Of a DNA stretch of 58,956 bases, positions 32,446 through 45,667 are shown piece by piece. Source of the DNA: Porogramme epimiltina. Its lineage: Eukaryota > Basidiomycota > Agaricomycetes > Polyporales > Polyporaceae. The stretch covers positions 1-58,956 of the forward strand of contig FTLJ01000679.1 of the NCBI GenBank assembly GCA_900155495.1, read 5' to 3'. The stretch's first letter is position 1, and every line of letters begins with the position of its first letter. The notes under the pieces are model-generated. The model was not told where the DNA came from. It was given only the letters and a program-made list of their open reading frames with translations, and searched no databases. A program made the translations under genes and the position numbers.

Positions 32446-35400
32446 ATGTCTGCTACTCCTACTGGCCAGGGTATCACCACCCGCCCCATGCAGATTCAAT
32501 CTGGGGTCATTAGAGTGAGTGCCTAACGTCGCGATGCGTGCTTTGCTGGCGAGGGAGAGAGGGGGTAGAGTGCTATGGATGGACCGCCGTGTGCTGGTTG
32601 CGGGTGCGCTGGGCATGATGTGCTGGAAGGACGCGTCGTATGTTGCATACGTCACGCGTCGTGCAAGTGCGCTGGAGTCCCATTACAATGCATAATGCGA
32701 TGATGTGCTGTCTTGTAAACCGGGAGAAGAAGCCGCTTGCCGCATAGTCTATTCCCCTATCAGAACGTCGCGCTGACTGCAGCATGTGCCCTTTCTCTAG
32801 ATCTCGATCCCCGTATCAACGCAAGCCGACGAGTGGACCGCCGCGGAGGTCCTCCGGGACGAGTTCACGCACGTCCAGTCGACCGACGATGCCATAGACG
32901 CAACCGCCGCACTCGAAAACACCACCGAAGCGAGCATTGAGCTCCTCTCGCGCTTCCTCAGCTTCGTCGCCGGAAAACTAGACGAGGACGCGCAGTCTGA
33001 CGCCGCGCGCACCTCCATCCTCCTCAAATCCGTCAAGTACTTTACCTCTACCTACCTTACCACCCAAGATGTCCACGTAATCTCTGCCTCGTTCGACACC
33101 GAGGTGCGCAAGACAGTCCTCGCGGCCTACTTCAAGGCCATCGCTGCTCTCGAGGCGAAGAAGGTATCAGACATCCCCCGCGGTCCCTCTGGCGCGCTGC
33201 TCGCCGCTGCCAAGGGCGGAAGCACGTCCGTGTACGCGATTTTCGGCGGACAGGGCACCAACGAGGTCTACTTCGACGAGCTCCAGACCCTCTACGACAT
33301 CTACAAGCCGTACGTCGCCGGCTTCATCCAAACCGTGACCCGCGACATCCTCGTCCCTCTCGTCGAGGAGTCCGAGGAGGATACCCTATACCCCCACGGC
33401 CTGGACGTCGCGTCCTGGCTTTCGGGCGCGACGCCGCGCCCCCCTGTGGCGTACCTCGCCTCCATCCCGGTGTCGTTCCCCCTCATCGGCCTGACCCAGC
33501 TCGTCCAGTACCTGGTGGTCTGCCGCGCGAGCCAGCTCACGCCTGGAGAGCTCCGCGCGCGCCTGCAGGGCTCGACCGGGCACTCGCAGGGCCTCGTCTC
33601 CGCGCTGTGCATCGCCGCGTCGACCGACTTTGCGTCGTTCGCCGCGAACGCGGCCAAGGCCCTCCGGTGGCTCTTCTACTCGGGCCTCCGCGGGCAGCAG
33701 GCGTTCCCGGTGCTCGCGCTCGAGCCGAGCATCATCCAGGACGCGGTCGACGGGGGCGAGGGCACGCCGAGCCCGATGCTGCTCATCACGGGCCTGCAGC
33801 TCAAGGACCTCGAGGGCCACATCGCCAAGACGAACAAGCACCTGCCCGAGAACTCGCAGATCGGCGTGTCGCTGCACAACGGCCCGAAGGCGTTCGTCGT
33901 GACCGGGCCGCCGCGCGCGCTGTACGGGCTCGTCACGAACCTGCGCAAGGTGCGCGCGCCGGGCGGGCTCGACCAGAGCAAGGTGCCGTTCTCGCAGCGC
34001 AAGCCGGTGTTCTCGGTCCGCTTCCTCGTCGTCGGCGTCCCGTACCACAGCAAGTACCTCGCGGATGTGACCGATGAGGTCATGGACGACCTCGAGGGCC
34101 AGGAGCTCTGGAAGAAGGAGGACCTCGGCATCCCTGTATATCACACTGACAATGGTGAGTACCTGAAAAACCTATGTGCTTGCATTGGTTTTTGACTACG
34201 AGCCAGGCTCCGACCTCCGCTCGGTTTCCGGCTCCCTGACTCGCGCGCTTTGCGAGCAGATCTTCACCCTCCCCATTCACTGGGCGACCGCGACCAACTT
34301 CCCTGAGACCGCCACCCACGCCGTCGACTTCGGCCCCGGAGGGTTGAGCGGCATCGGCCCTCTCACTGCACGCAACCTCGAGGGTCGCGGCGTCCGCGTC
34401 GTCGTCGCCGGCGACAAGGCGAAGGGCCCGGCTGAGCTGTTCGACGCTCAGAACATCAAGACTGAGCAGTGGTGGTCGAAGAAGTTCTCCCCGAGCCTCG
34501 TGAAGACCAGGTATGTTGCTTACGGTCGTATTTAAGTTTCGCCATTAACTCCGTTGCGCAGCGACGGAACCATCCACATCGACACGCCCTTCTCCCGCCT
34601 CCTCGGCAAGGCCCCGATCATGGTTGCGGGCATGACGCCGACCACCGTCAAGGCTGGCTTCGTGAGCGCCGTGCTTGACGCCGGCTACCACGTCGAGCTC
34701 GCTGGCGGTGGACACTACAACGCGGCCGCGCTCCGCTCGAAGGTCGCTGAGATCCAGAGCAAGATCCCCGCCGGCGTCGGCATCACGCTCAACGCGCTGT
34801 ACATCAACCCGCGCCAGTTCGGCTTCCAGTTCCCGCTCTGGCAGGAGATGCGCCGCGAGGGCCTGCCCGTCGAGGGCTTCTGCGTCGCGGCGGGCATCCC
34901 GAGCACCGAGAAGGCCGCGGAGATCATCAATGCGCTCCGCGCCGCCGGCATCAAGCACGTCTCGTTCAAGCCCGGCTCCGTCGACGGCATCCGCCAGGTC
35001 GTGAACATCGCGGCCGCGAACCCCGACTTCCCCATCATCATGCAGTGGACGGGCGGCCGCGCGGGCGGGCACCACTCGTGCGAGGACTTCCACCAGCCTA
35101 TCTTGTCTACGTACGGCTCGATCCGCCAGCACGCCAACCTCATCCTCGTCGGCGGCTCCGGCTTTGGCGGGGCCGATGACCTCTGGCCGTACCTCACCGG
35201 CGACTGGTCCGTCGAGAAGTTCGGGCGCCAGCCCATGCCGTTCGACGGCTTCTTGTTCGCGAGCCGCGTCATGGTCGCGAAGGAGGCGCACACGAGCTCG
35301 TCCGTCAAGGACCTCATCGTCGCCGCTGCGGGCGTGGACGACGCGCAGTGGGAGGGCACGTACGCGAAGGAGACGGGCGGGATCCTCACGGTGCGCTCGG

Positions 35401-38400
35401 AGCTCGGGGAGCCGATCCACAAGATCGCGACGCGCGCGGTGAAGCTGTGGAAGGAGTTCGACGAGAGCGTGTTCAAGCTGCCGAAGGAGAAGCGCGCGGC
35501 GTGGCTCGCGGAGCGGCGGGCGGAGGTGATCGCGAAGCTGAACAAGGACTTTGCGAAGCCGTGGTTCGGGTGGAAGAAGGGCGGCGCGGTCGTGGAGGAC
35601 ATCGCGGACATGACGTACGAGGAGGTCGTGCTGCGCATGGTGCAGCTCATGTACGTCGCGCACCAGGAGCGCTGGGTGGACCTGTCGCTCAGGAACCTCA
35701 CTGGCGACTGGCTGCGGCGCGTCGAGGAGCGCTTCGCGGACCTGAACGCGGGCCAGAAGCCGTCGATCTTGCAGTCGTACACGGCGCTGGACAAGCCCGC
35801 TGAGTTCGTCGCGCAGTTCTTCGAGGCGTACCCCGCGGCGGCGGAGCAGCTGCTCGCGTCGGAGGACAAGGCGTACTTCCTCGCCATCTCGCAGCGCCCT
35901 GGCCAGAAGCCGGCGCCGTTCATCCCCGTGCTCGATGCCTCGTTCGAGGTTTGGTTCAAGAAGGTCAGTTTAGACGTGGGTTTTGGTTCTGTTATAACAT
36001 GCTGACGCGCTTATAGGACTCTCTCTGGGCCGCGGAGGACATCGATGCCGTCTTCGACCAGGACCCGCAGCGTGTCTGCATCCTTCAGGGTCCTGTGGCC
36101 GTGAAGCACGCCAAGGTTAAGGACGAGCCCATCAAGTACATGCTCGGAAACATCAACACGAGCCTCATCAGCAAGCTCGTCGATCGCCTCTACGGAGGTG
36201 ACAAGTCGAAGATCCCCACCATCGAGTACCTCAGCCCCAACCCCAGTGCTGCGCCCTCGGCTGTCGCTTCGACTGTGAGCGGCAACACCACCACGTTCAC
36301 TGTCGGTGCTGCTGTTCCGAGCTCTTCGGAGTGGATCGAGGCCATCGCCGGCCCCGAGCTCAGCTGGCTCCGCGCCTTCCTCACGTCCACGACCATCATC
36401 CAGGGCACCGCCTACATCGACAACCCGATCCGCCGCCTGTTCACGCCCCGTGCCGGACAGAAGGTCGTGGTGGAGCGCGACGGTTTGCGTCCCGTCAAGG
36501 TCTCCGTCTACGGCGCCGCCCGCTCGCACGGCGCGCACGACCCCGCGTTCAAGGTGGTCGAGATCGCGTTCAGCGCGTCGGACGCGATGATCAGCCTGAC
36601 GCTGTTCGAGGAGCGCCGCGAGGTTGCGGTCCCGCTGCACTTCCGCTTTGCGTACAAGCCGTCGATGGGCTTCGCGCCCATCCACGAGGTCGCGGAGGAC
36701 CGCAACAGGCGCATCAAGGAGTTCTACTGGAAGCTGTGGTTCGGCGACGACGAGGTGCTCCCTGAGATCGGCCTCCGTGACACGTTCACGGGCCCTGAGG
36801 TCACGATTGACGAGGACGACGTGGAGACGTTCTGCGCGGTCGTTGGGAACCAGGGCGAGGCGTTCAAGACTGCCCGCAACGACACCCCGCTTGCGCCGAT
36901 GGATTTCGCGATCGTCACCGGCTGGCAGGTGAGCTGGTTTTCGCGCTGTGCATTCTACTGTTTCTTATACTTGTTTTCTAGGCCATCATGAAGTCGATCT
37001 TCCCGACGCCCGTTGACGGCGACCTTCTCAAGCTCGTTCATCTCTCGAACGGCTTCCGCCTGCTTGACGGTGCCAAGCCGCTCAAGGCTGGGGACGTGTG
37101 CAAGGCCGAGGCGCGCATCGTCGCGGTGACTAACAGCGACGCCGGCAAGACCGTCAAGGTCAAGGGCTTCGTCACCCGCGGCGCTGAGCGGGTCATCGAG
37201 GTCGTCTCCTCGTTCCTCTACCGTGGCCGCTTCGACGACTACGAGAACACCTTCGAGGTCCTTGAAGAGCCTGACTACCTGGTCGAGCTGCCTACCGAGG
37301 CTACCGTCGGCGTGCTCCAGTCGAAGGAGTGGTTCGAGTGGGACGACGAGACTAAGCCCCTTCAGGCGGGCACCTCTCTCGTCTTCCGCGTCCGCTCCGA
37401 GGTCACCTACCGCAACAAGACCTGCTACAAGTCCGTCAACGTCTCCGGCGACGTGTTCGTCCGCGACCAGATGAAGCGCCTCGTCAAGGTCGGCTCGGTC
37501 GACTTCCTCCAGGACGACTCCCGCGGCAACCCGGTCGTCGCGTACCTCCAGCGCCACGGCGCCCCCCAGGGCCTCGTCTCTCCCCTCGCAAACGACGGCT
37601 ACACGATGACGACGTCCGTCAGCTCTGCCTTCACCTCGCCCGCGACCAACGAGCCGTACTCGAAGATCTCTGGCGACTTCAACCCCATTCACATCAACCC
37701 GTACTTCTCCAACTACGCGGCTCTGCCCGGCACCATCACCCATGGCATGTGGTCGAGCGCTGCTACTCGCCGCTATGTCGAGAACGTCGTTGCCCAGGGC
37801 AAGCCTGACCGTGTCGTCGCGTGAGTGTTTTCTCTTGAGGCCATTTGAACGGTAACTGACCGCTTTGTAGCTATGACGTCGCCTTCGTAGGTATGATCCT
37901 CCCCGGCGACGAGCTCAAGGTCAAGATCAAGCACGCTGGCATGCGCAACGGTAACCTCGTCGTAAGCGTCGAGACCTCGAACACTCGCGGCGAGAAGGTC
38001 CTTGCTGGCACGGCCGAGGTCGCTCAGCCCACCACCGTCTACGTCTTCACCGGCCAGGGTTCGCAGGAGCCCGGCATGGGTATGGACCTCTACAACAACT
38101 CGCCTGCCGCCCGCTCCGTTTGGGAGGCCGCCGACGCCCATCTTACTGCCGTCTACGGCTTCTCAATCGTCGAGATCGTCAAGGATAACCCGAAGGAGAA
38201 GACCATCCACTTCGGTGGTATCAAGGGCCAGGCTATCCGCCAGCGGTACATGGACATGACTTACGACACGATGGACAAGGACGGCAACGTCAAGACCCTC
38301 CCTCTGTTCGGCGACATCAACGTCCGCACCCAGCGCTACACCTTCAGCCACCCCAACGGCCTCCTCTTCGCCACCCAGTTCGCTCAGATCGCGCTCGTCG

Positions 38401-41400
38401 TCACGGAGCGCGCCGCTTTCGAGGACATGCGCTCGAAGGGCCTCGTCCAGAAGGAGTCCGCGTTCGCCGGCCACTCCCTCGGCGAGTACTCCGCGCTCGC
38501 GTCGATCGCCGATGTCCTCCCGATCTCGTCCCTCGTCGACGTTGTGTTCTACCGTGGTATCACCATGCAGCGCGCCGTCGAGCGTGACTCGCAGAACCGC
38601 TCGAACTACGCCATGTGCGCTGTGAACCCGAGCCGTGTCTCGAAGACGTTCAACGACGCGGCGCTCCGCGAGGTCGTCGACAACATCACGTCGCGCACTA
38701 GCTGCCTGCTCGAGATCGTCAACTTCAACGTCGAGGTAAGTTGATCGTTATCAAGAATTTTCTTGCGGGCATACACTGACTTCTATGGTAGGGTCAACAA
38801 TATGTCTGTGCCGGAGAGCTCGTGGCGCTGCAGACGCTCACCAATGTCCTTAACTATCTGAAGATGGAGAAGATCGATATCCCGAAGGCAGGTGGATTGT
38901 TATCCAGCATAAACATTATACTAACGCGTCCCACAGCTTACGGAGAAGTTCACCGTCGATCAGGTCAAGGAAATGCTTGGGGAGATCGTCACCTCGTGCC
39001 ATGCCAAGGCGAAGGAGCAGCAGGAGAAGGAGGGTTACATCACCCTCGAGCGCGGTTTCGCCACCATTCCTCTCCCCGGTATTGACGTGCCCTTCCACTC
39101 GCGCTACCTCTGGGCCGGTGTCATGCCCTTCCGTGCCTGTATGTGTGCATTCTCCTCGATATTTTCGAGTCGCGCTAACGCTGCTGTATAGACCTCTCGA
39201 AGAAGATCAACGCTGCGCACCTCAACCCCGACACCCTCGTCGGGAAGTACGTTCCCAACCTCGTCGCGAAGCCTTTCCAAGTCTCGAAGGAGTACGCGCA
39301 GCTCATCTACGACCAGACGCTGTCGCCTCGCCTCGACAAGGTGCTCCGGAAGTGGGACCAGGACAACTGGGGCTCGCCCGACCAGAGGCAGAAGCTTGCC
39401 TACATCATTCTCGTCGAGCTCCTCGCATACCAGTTCGCCTCCCCCGTGCGCTGGATCGAGACTCAGGATATCCTCTTCACCCACTACGGCTTCGAGCGGT
39501 TCATTGAAATCGGACCTTCGCCCACGCTCACCGGTATGGCCACGCGCACGCTGAAGGCGAAGTACGAGGCCCAGGATGACTCCGTCACTCACCGCCGCGC
39601 CATCTTCTGTCATGCCAAGCACGCGAAGGAGGTGTACTACCAGTTCGAGGACGATACGGAGGCGGCTGCCGATGAGCCCTCCGAAGAGACGTCGGCCGCT
39701 CCTGCTGCTGCGGCTCCGGTCGCTGCTGCACCAGTCGCGGTATCCGCTGCTCCAGCTGCTGCTGCCGCTGCCATCGAGGACGTCCCGCTCAAGGCCACTG
39801 AGGTCCTCGTCGCCATCATCGCCCAGAAGCTTAAGAAGAAGGTCGATGAGATTCCTCTGTCGAAGAGCATCAAGGACCTCGTCGGCGGCAAGTCGACGAT
39901 GCAGAACGAGATCCTCGGCGATCTCCAGCTCGAGTTCTCTTCCGCACCCGAGAAGGGCGAGGAGCTCCCGCTCGAGGAACTTGGCTCTGCGCTCGGCGTC
40001 GGATTCTCTGGTTCCCTCGGCAAGTACACGTCTGGTCTAGTTTCGCGTCTCGTTGGCGGCAAGATGCCTGGTGGGTTCAGCGTCTCGGCCATCAAGTCCC
40101 ACCTTTCGAAGTCGTGGGGTATCGGCAGCTCTCGTGCGGACGGCGTTCTCCTCCTCGGTGCGACAGTGGAACCTGCGAAGCGTCTCGGCTCCGAGGGTGA
40201 AGCCAAGGCCTGGCTCGACGGTGTCGTCTCCGTGTACGCACAGCGCGCCGGTATCTCCCTCTCGTCGGGTGCTGCTGCTGGCGGCGCTGGGGGAGGAGGA
40301 GGCGCGGTCATCAACAGCGAGGAGTTCCTCCAGTTCCAGGCCGACCAGCACCAGTTCGCGTCACAGCAAGTCGAGCTCTGGATGCGCTACCTCGGCCGCG
40401 ACTCCCGTGCGGGAGAGATCAAGTACGATGCCGAGAAGGCTAGTACTGAGGAACTCCAGTCCCGCCTAGACGCCATCGCCCGCGAGCACGGTGACACCTA
40501 CATCGACGGTATCCAGCCCGTGTTCGACGCACTCAAGGCTCGCCACTTCGACTCGTCGTGGAACTGGGTCCGCCAGGACGCGCTCCTTATGTTCTACGAC
40601 ATCATTTTCGGTCGCCTTACAACTGTCGACCGCGAGATCACGGCCCGTTGCATTGCGATCATGAACCGCGCCGATCCCGATCTCCTCCAGTATATGCAGT
40701 ACTACATCGATCAGTGCGATCCCACTCGCGGCGAGACGTACAAGCTTGCCAAGCAGTTCGGTCAGCAGCTCATTGATAACTGCCGTGAAGTCGTCGGACA
40801 CCCCCCGCTCTATCGTGATGGTATGTCGCCTACCTACTTCTCTCTGCCACGCCGCTTACCAGATATACAGTGACGTTCCCCACGGCTCCTCACACTGAGG
40901 TGACCGCCCAAGGAGACATCATTTACAAGGAAGTCGTCCGTGAAAACGTCCGGAAGCTCGAAGCATACGTCGAAGAGATGGCCAGTGGCGACACTATCGC
41001 TCAGCCGTCCAACATCCAGAAGATCCAGGAGGACGTCCTCAAACTTTGGAACGTTGTCAAGTCTCAGCCGGAGATCAGCGAAGAGCAGAAGAACCGCATC
41101 AAGGCTCTGTACGAAGGTGTCGTTCGCTCGCTCCGCACTAAGCGTTCCGAATCCCGTACTCGCAGCGGTGCACCTCGCTCGCGCCGTTCCTCCTCACAGT
41201 TCCTCCGTCCCCAAATTTCCAACGTCGCGTCCGTCACCGCCGACAAGGTTCCTCTTCTTCACTTGAAGCGCAAGGTTGGCACCAACTGGGAGTACAGTAG
41301 CAACCTTACCGGCGTGTACCTCGACATCCTTCACGAGATCGCCACCTCCGGTACTACCTTCAAGGACAAGAACGCCCTGCTTACTGGTGTCGGCAAGGGA

Positions 41401-44400
41401 TCCATCGGTGTCGAGATCGTCAAGGGGTTGCTTTCCGGTGGCGCTCATGTCGTGATCACTACCTCGCGCTACAACCGTGCCAACGTCGAATACTACCAGG
41501 GCATTTTCCAGCGCTTCGGTAGCAAGGGTTCCGCGTTGACGGTCGTCCCCTTCAACCAAGGCTCCAAGCAAGATGTGGAAGCGCTCGTCGACTACATCTA
41601 CTCTACCCTCAGTCTGGATCTCGACTACATCCTTCCCTTCGCAGCCGTTCCCGAGAATGGCCGTGAGATCGACGGTCTCGATGACAAGTCGGAGCTCGCT
41701 CACCGCATCATGCTTGTCAACCTTCTCCGTCTCCTCGGCGCGGTGAAGAACAAGAAGGCGAGTCGCCACTTCGTCACCCGCCCGACTCAGGTCATCCTTC
41801 CGCTTTCGCCCAACCACGGCCTCTTCGGTAACGATGGCATGTACTCCGAGTCGAAGATATCGCTGGAAACCTTGTTCAACCGGTGGAACAGCGAGAGCTG
41901 GGGCGAATACCTCTGTCTCGCAGGTGCTGTCATCGGGTGTGTTATTTTCGCCCCGTTCCGTGTGTTGGTCTAACGTTACGCCTTCAGATGGACTCGTGGC
42001 ACGGGCTTGATGGAGGCTACCAACACCGTCGCTCACGAGCTCGAGGGTCACGGCGTCCGCACGTTCTCTGCCAAGGAGATGGCCTTCAACATCCTCGGTC
42101 TCATGCACCCTCTTCTGTTCAGCATCACTCAAGTTGAGCCTATCTGGGCTGACTTGAACGGCGGTATGGATCGCCTTCCGGACCTCGCGGACATCACTGG
42201 CCGCATTCGTGCGGACCTCACCAAGAAGAGCGAGCTCCGTCGCGCCATCGCTCGCGATAACGCCGCAGACTTCAAGATCATCAACGGCGTCGAGGCCGAG
42301 CGTGTCCTCCAAACCGTTGACGTCACACCGCGAGCCAACTTCCAATTCAGCTTCCCAACCCTGGAGTCTCCGGAGTCTCTCCTTGACGCGTCGAAGCTCC
42401 GTGGTATGCTTGATCTTGAGAAGGTCGTCGTTGTCACCGGTTTCGCAGAAGTCGGCCCATGGGGTAGTTCGCGTACGCGCTGGGAGATGGAGGCACGCGG
42501 CCAGTTTACGATCGAGGGCTGCATCGAGATGGCGTGGATGATGGGCTACATCAAGCACTTCGACGGCCGCCTCAAGGACGGTTCCCTCTATGTCGGCTGG
42601 GTGGATGCGAAGTCCAATGAGCCCGTCGACGACAAGGACATCAGGGGTCGCTACGAGAAGGAGATTCTCGACCACGCTGGTGTCCGCCTTATTGGTGAGT
42701 TATATAGCCATAGGAGACCACCGCGTAGCCATCTAACTTCTGTTCGTTCAGAGCCCGAGCTGTTCCGCGGCTACGACCCGAAGAAGAAGGTCTTCAACCA
42801 GGAGATCGAGCTTCTCCACGACCTGGAGCCTTTCGAGGCCTCGGAGGAAGAGGCTAAGAAGTTCAAGTACGAACACGGCGACAAGTGTGACATCTGGGCT
42901 GGCGAGGGCGGCCAATGGTCTGTGAAGTTCAAGAAGGGCGCCCGCGTCTTCGTCCCCAAGGCGTTCAAGTTCAACCGTCTCGTGGCTGGTCAAATCCCCA
43001 CGGGCTGGGATGCTGGTCGGTATGGTATTCCTGAGGATATCATCACTCAGACGGACCGCGCGACGCTGTGGGCACTCGTCAGCGCCGCTGAGGCGCTGAA
43101 CATGTCCGGTATCACCGACCCTTACGAGCTCTACAAGCACATGCACCCCTCCGAGGTCGGATCATCGATTGGTAGTGGTATGGGTGGTATGGAGAGTTTG
43201 GCGCGTATGTTCAAGGACCGTCGCGATGAGAAGCAGGTGCAGAACGACATCCTTCAGGAGACGTAGGTGCCCTCAGCTACTCAACGTCACCGCATACTCA
43301 TCCGTTGTACCAGCTTCATCAACACCACGGCCGGTTGGGTCAACCTCCTCCTGCTGTCTTCCAGCGGTCCCATCAAGATCCCGGTCGGCGCCTGTGCCAC
43401 GGCCCTCCAGTCTATCGAGATCGCCTGTGATACCCTGCTGTCGGGTAAGGCCAAGGTCATGCTTGCGGGAGGCTTCGATGACTTCAGCGAAGAGGGCTCG
43501 TACGAGTTCGCCAACATGGGTGCAACAAGCAACGCGGAGACCGAGTTTGCTATGGGTCGCGAACCGACAGAAATGTCGCGCCCCGCGACTACGACGCGCT
43601 CTGGCGTATGTAGTCTCGTCTCCCTCCTTCCATCTATTTGAGGCTGACGCAGTCGTAACAGTTCATGGAAGCGCAGGGCACGGGTGTGCACATCCTCATG
43701 AGCGCCAAGACTGCGATCGAGCTCGGATGCCCCATCCGCGGTATTGTTGGCTTCACGTCGACATCGACGTAAGTTAGCTGCGTGTCGCATATTAGATGAA
43801 TACTCACTGTCTTTAGTGACAAGGCTGGACGATCCGTCCCCGCTCCTGGTCGCGGCGCGCTGTCTATCGGCCGTGAACTTCAATCGAAGCACCCTCTCCC
43901 GATCCTCGACCTTGCTTACCGCTCTCGCCAACTGTCCTTCCGCCGCAAGCAGATTTCCCAGTGGTTGGACAACGAGCGTCAACAGCTCCAGGAGGAACTC
44001 GAGTTCCGCAAGAGCAACGGCGATGCCACTGACGAGGACTACGTCGCTTCTCGGGTCTCCGACATGGAAAAGGAGGCCGCTCGTCAAGAAAGGGATGCTT
44101 TGGCCACGTACGGAATGCTCGAAGGCGCTGATCCCCGCGTTGCGCCCATCCGCCGTGCTCTTGCTATCTGGGGTCTTACCGCGGACGATCTTGGTGTCCT
44201 TTCTATTCACGGCACCAGCACCGGCGCCAACGTAAGTCCCTTGCAAGCTGTCATGGAGAGTTCGTTCTGAAAAATATTTTATTACAGGAGAAGAACGAGA
44301 CTGCGATCTGGAACGATGTATTCACGAACATTGGTCGCTCGCAAGGCAACGCCATCCCTATCATGGCTCAGAAGAGCTTGTGCGGACACTCGAAGGGTGG

Positions 44401-45503
44401 TTCTGCGGCGTGGCAGTTGGCTGGTCTCCTTCAGAGCATTGAGTCCGGCACTATCCCCGGCAACCGCAACGCCGAGTAAGTGACATATCCCCCGTGGACC
44501 CAAAGCTGCATGCTAACCTTCGGGCTTCAGCAACATCGACGCGAACTTCAAGCAGCACACTCATCTCATCTTCCCATCGAAGACCATTCACACCGATGGT
44601 GTCCGCGCTGGTGTTATGGTGAGTTGCCTATCTATCGGAACCCATGTTTTATAGGCTGACCGAGTTCTTCTAGTCGTCGTTCGGGTTCGGACAAGTCGGC
44701 GGCATCTGCATGATCATCAACGCTCGCTACCTTCTCGCTGCGCTTGAGCCCGCTATGTACGAGGCATACAAGGACAAGAACCGCCATCGTCAACGCCTCT
44801 GCTACAAGGCCATGAGCGAGATGATGACGTCGAACAACCTCGTCAAGGTCAAGGACGCTCCCCCGTACACCAAGGACCTTGAGGCCCCTGTCCTGCTCAA
44901 CCCGCTCGCCCGTGCCTCATACAACCCGAAGACCGGCAGCTACGCGTTCACCTCTAGGCTCACTAAGCAGCCCGTCGTCGACACGGCGAACGCCAAGGCC
45001 GTCTCGGAGGTCCTCTCCACTGCTCCCACCGCTGGTGTTGGTGTTGACCAAGGTATGCGGCCTCACTGACATTCTTAGTGCGCTTGCTGACCGTCCTTTC
45101 CAGAGCTCATCTCCGCTGTGCCGTCGTGGAACCCGACGTTCGTCGAGCGCAACTTCACCGACGCTGAGGTCGCCTACTGCAGCGGTCAGCCGATTCCCGC
45201 GGCCTCGTTCGCTGCTCGCTGGGTCGGGAAGGAGGCTGTCTTCAAGTCGCTCGGTGTCCCCTCCAAGGGTGCGGCCGCAGCCATGAAGGACATTGAGATC
45301 CTCCCCGACGCTTCTGGTGTCCCGACCGTTACTCTCCATGGAGAGGCGAAGGCCGCGGCTGACGCCAAGGGTGTCGCGAAAGTCCACGTCTCCCTGAGCC
45401 ACTCTGACGTAAGTACCGTCGCTGTGCATCTCTCTGTATCCGAATGCTGACGATATCTCGTTAGACCACCGCCATCGCTTTCGCTCAGGCCACTTCGTCG
45501 TAA
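32446..45503 (+). CDS. FAS: Type I fatty acid synthase, single-chain beta-alpha fusion
   Basis: This cytosolic megasynthase makes palmitoyl- and stearoyl-CoA. Twenty-one exons sum to 11,769 bases, 3,922 residues. In yeast the domains are split over Fas1 (beta) and Fas2 (alpha); here they follow in one chain: acetyltransferase (GHSQG, Ser about 285), enoyl reductase ([13 protein letters not shown] about 600), dehydratase ([10 protein letters not shown] about 1580), malonyl/palmitoyl transferase ([11 protein letters not shown] about 1690; GHSLGEYSA about 1828), junction about 2075, then the alpha start ([15 protein letters not shown]), acyl carrier protein (VGGKST, pantetheinylated Ser about 2249), ketoreductase ([14 protein letters not shown] about 2730), ketosynthase (GACATALQS, Cys about 3346; [17 protein letters not shown]) and a C-terminal phosphopantetheine transferase ([21 protein letters not shown]). 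All key residues are present, so it should be active. Introns are mostly 48-60 bases; the first is 286. The intron at 38888 begins with GC. Confidence 0.97.
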
Positions 45504-45667
45504 ACGGCTGCGTTTCCCTCCTATACTCATATAAAATATCATCTTGTATACGCATTCCTACTCCGCACACATATCATGTCTTTCACGACCGTTGACACAC
45601 ACAATAGATTTCTTCTCTGACTGATCTTACATGTGCGAGACGAATATATGTGCTAGACGATATGTTG
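45504..45667. terminator. Shared 3' region between convergent FAS and NMNAT genes
   Basis: Only 164 bases separate the two stop codons. AT-rich elements soon after the FAS stop (TATACTCATATAAAATATC at about 45520-45540) are plausible polyadenylation positioning signals. With so little room, the two transcripts probably overlap at their 3' ends. Confidence 0.45.

Noticed and set aside
31797..32489. 230-codon minus-strand frame overlapping the synthase start
   Set aside because: It covers the TATA element, CT-rich leader and first exon of the synthase on the opposite strand; composition only.
34545..35663. Long antisense frames inside the synthase gene (also 34715-35959, 41194-42675 and 43287-44246 on the minus strand, up to 493 codons)
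   Set aside because: They lie opposite perfectly conserved synthase exons and come from strong GC-ending codon bias, which removes stops from the other strand. They have no family signature and cross synthase introns.
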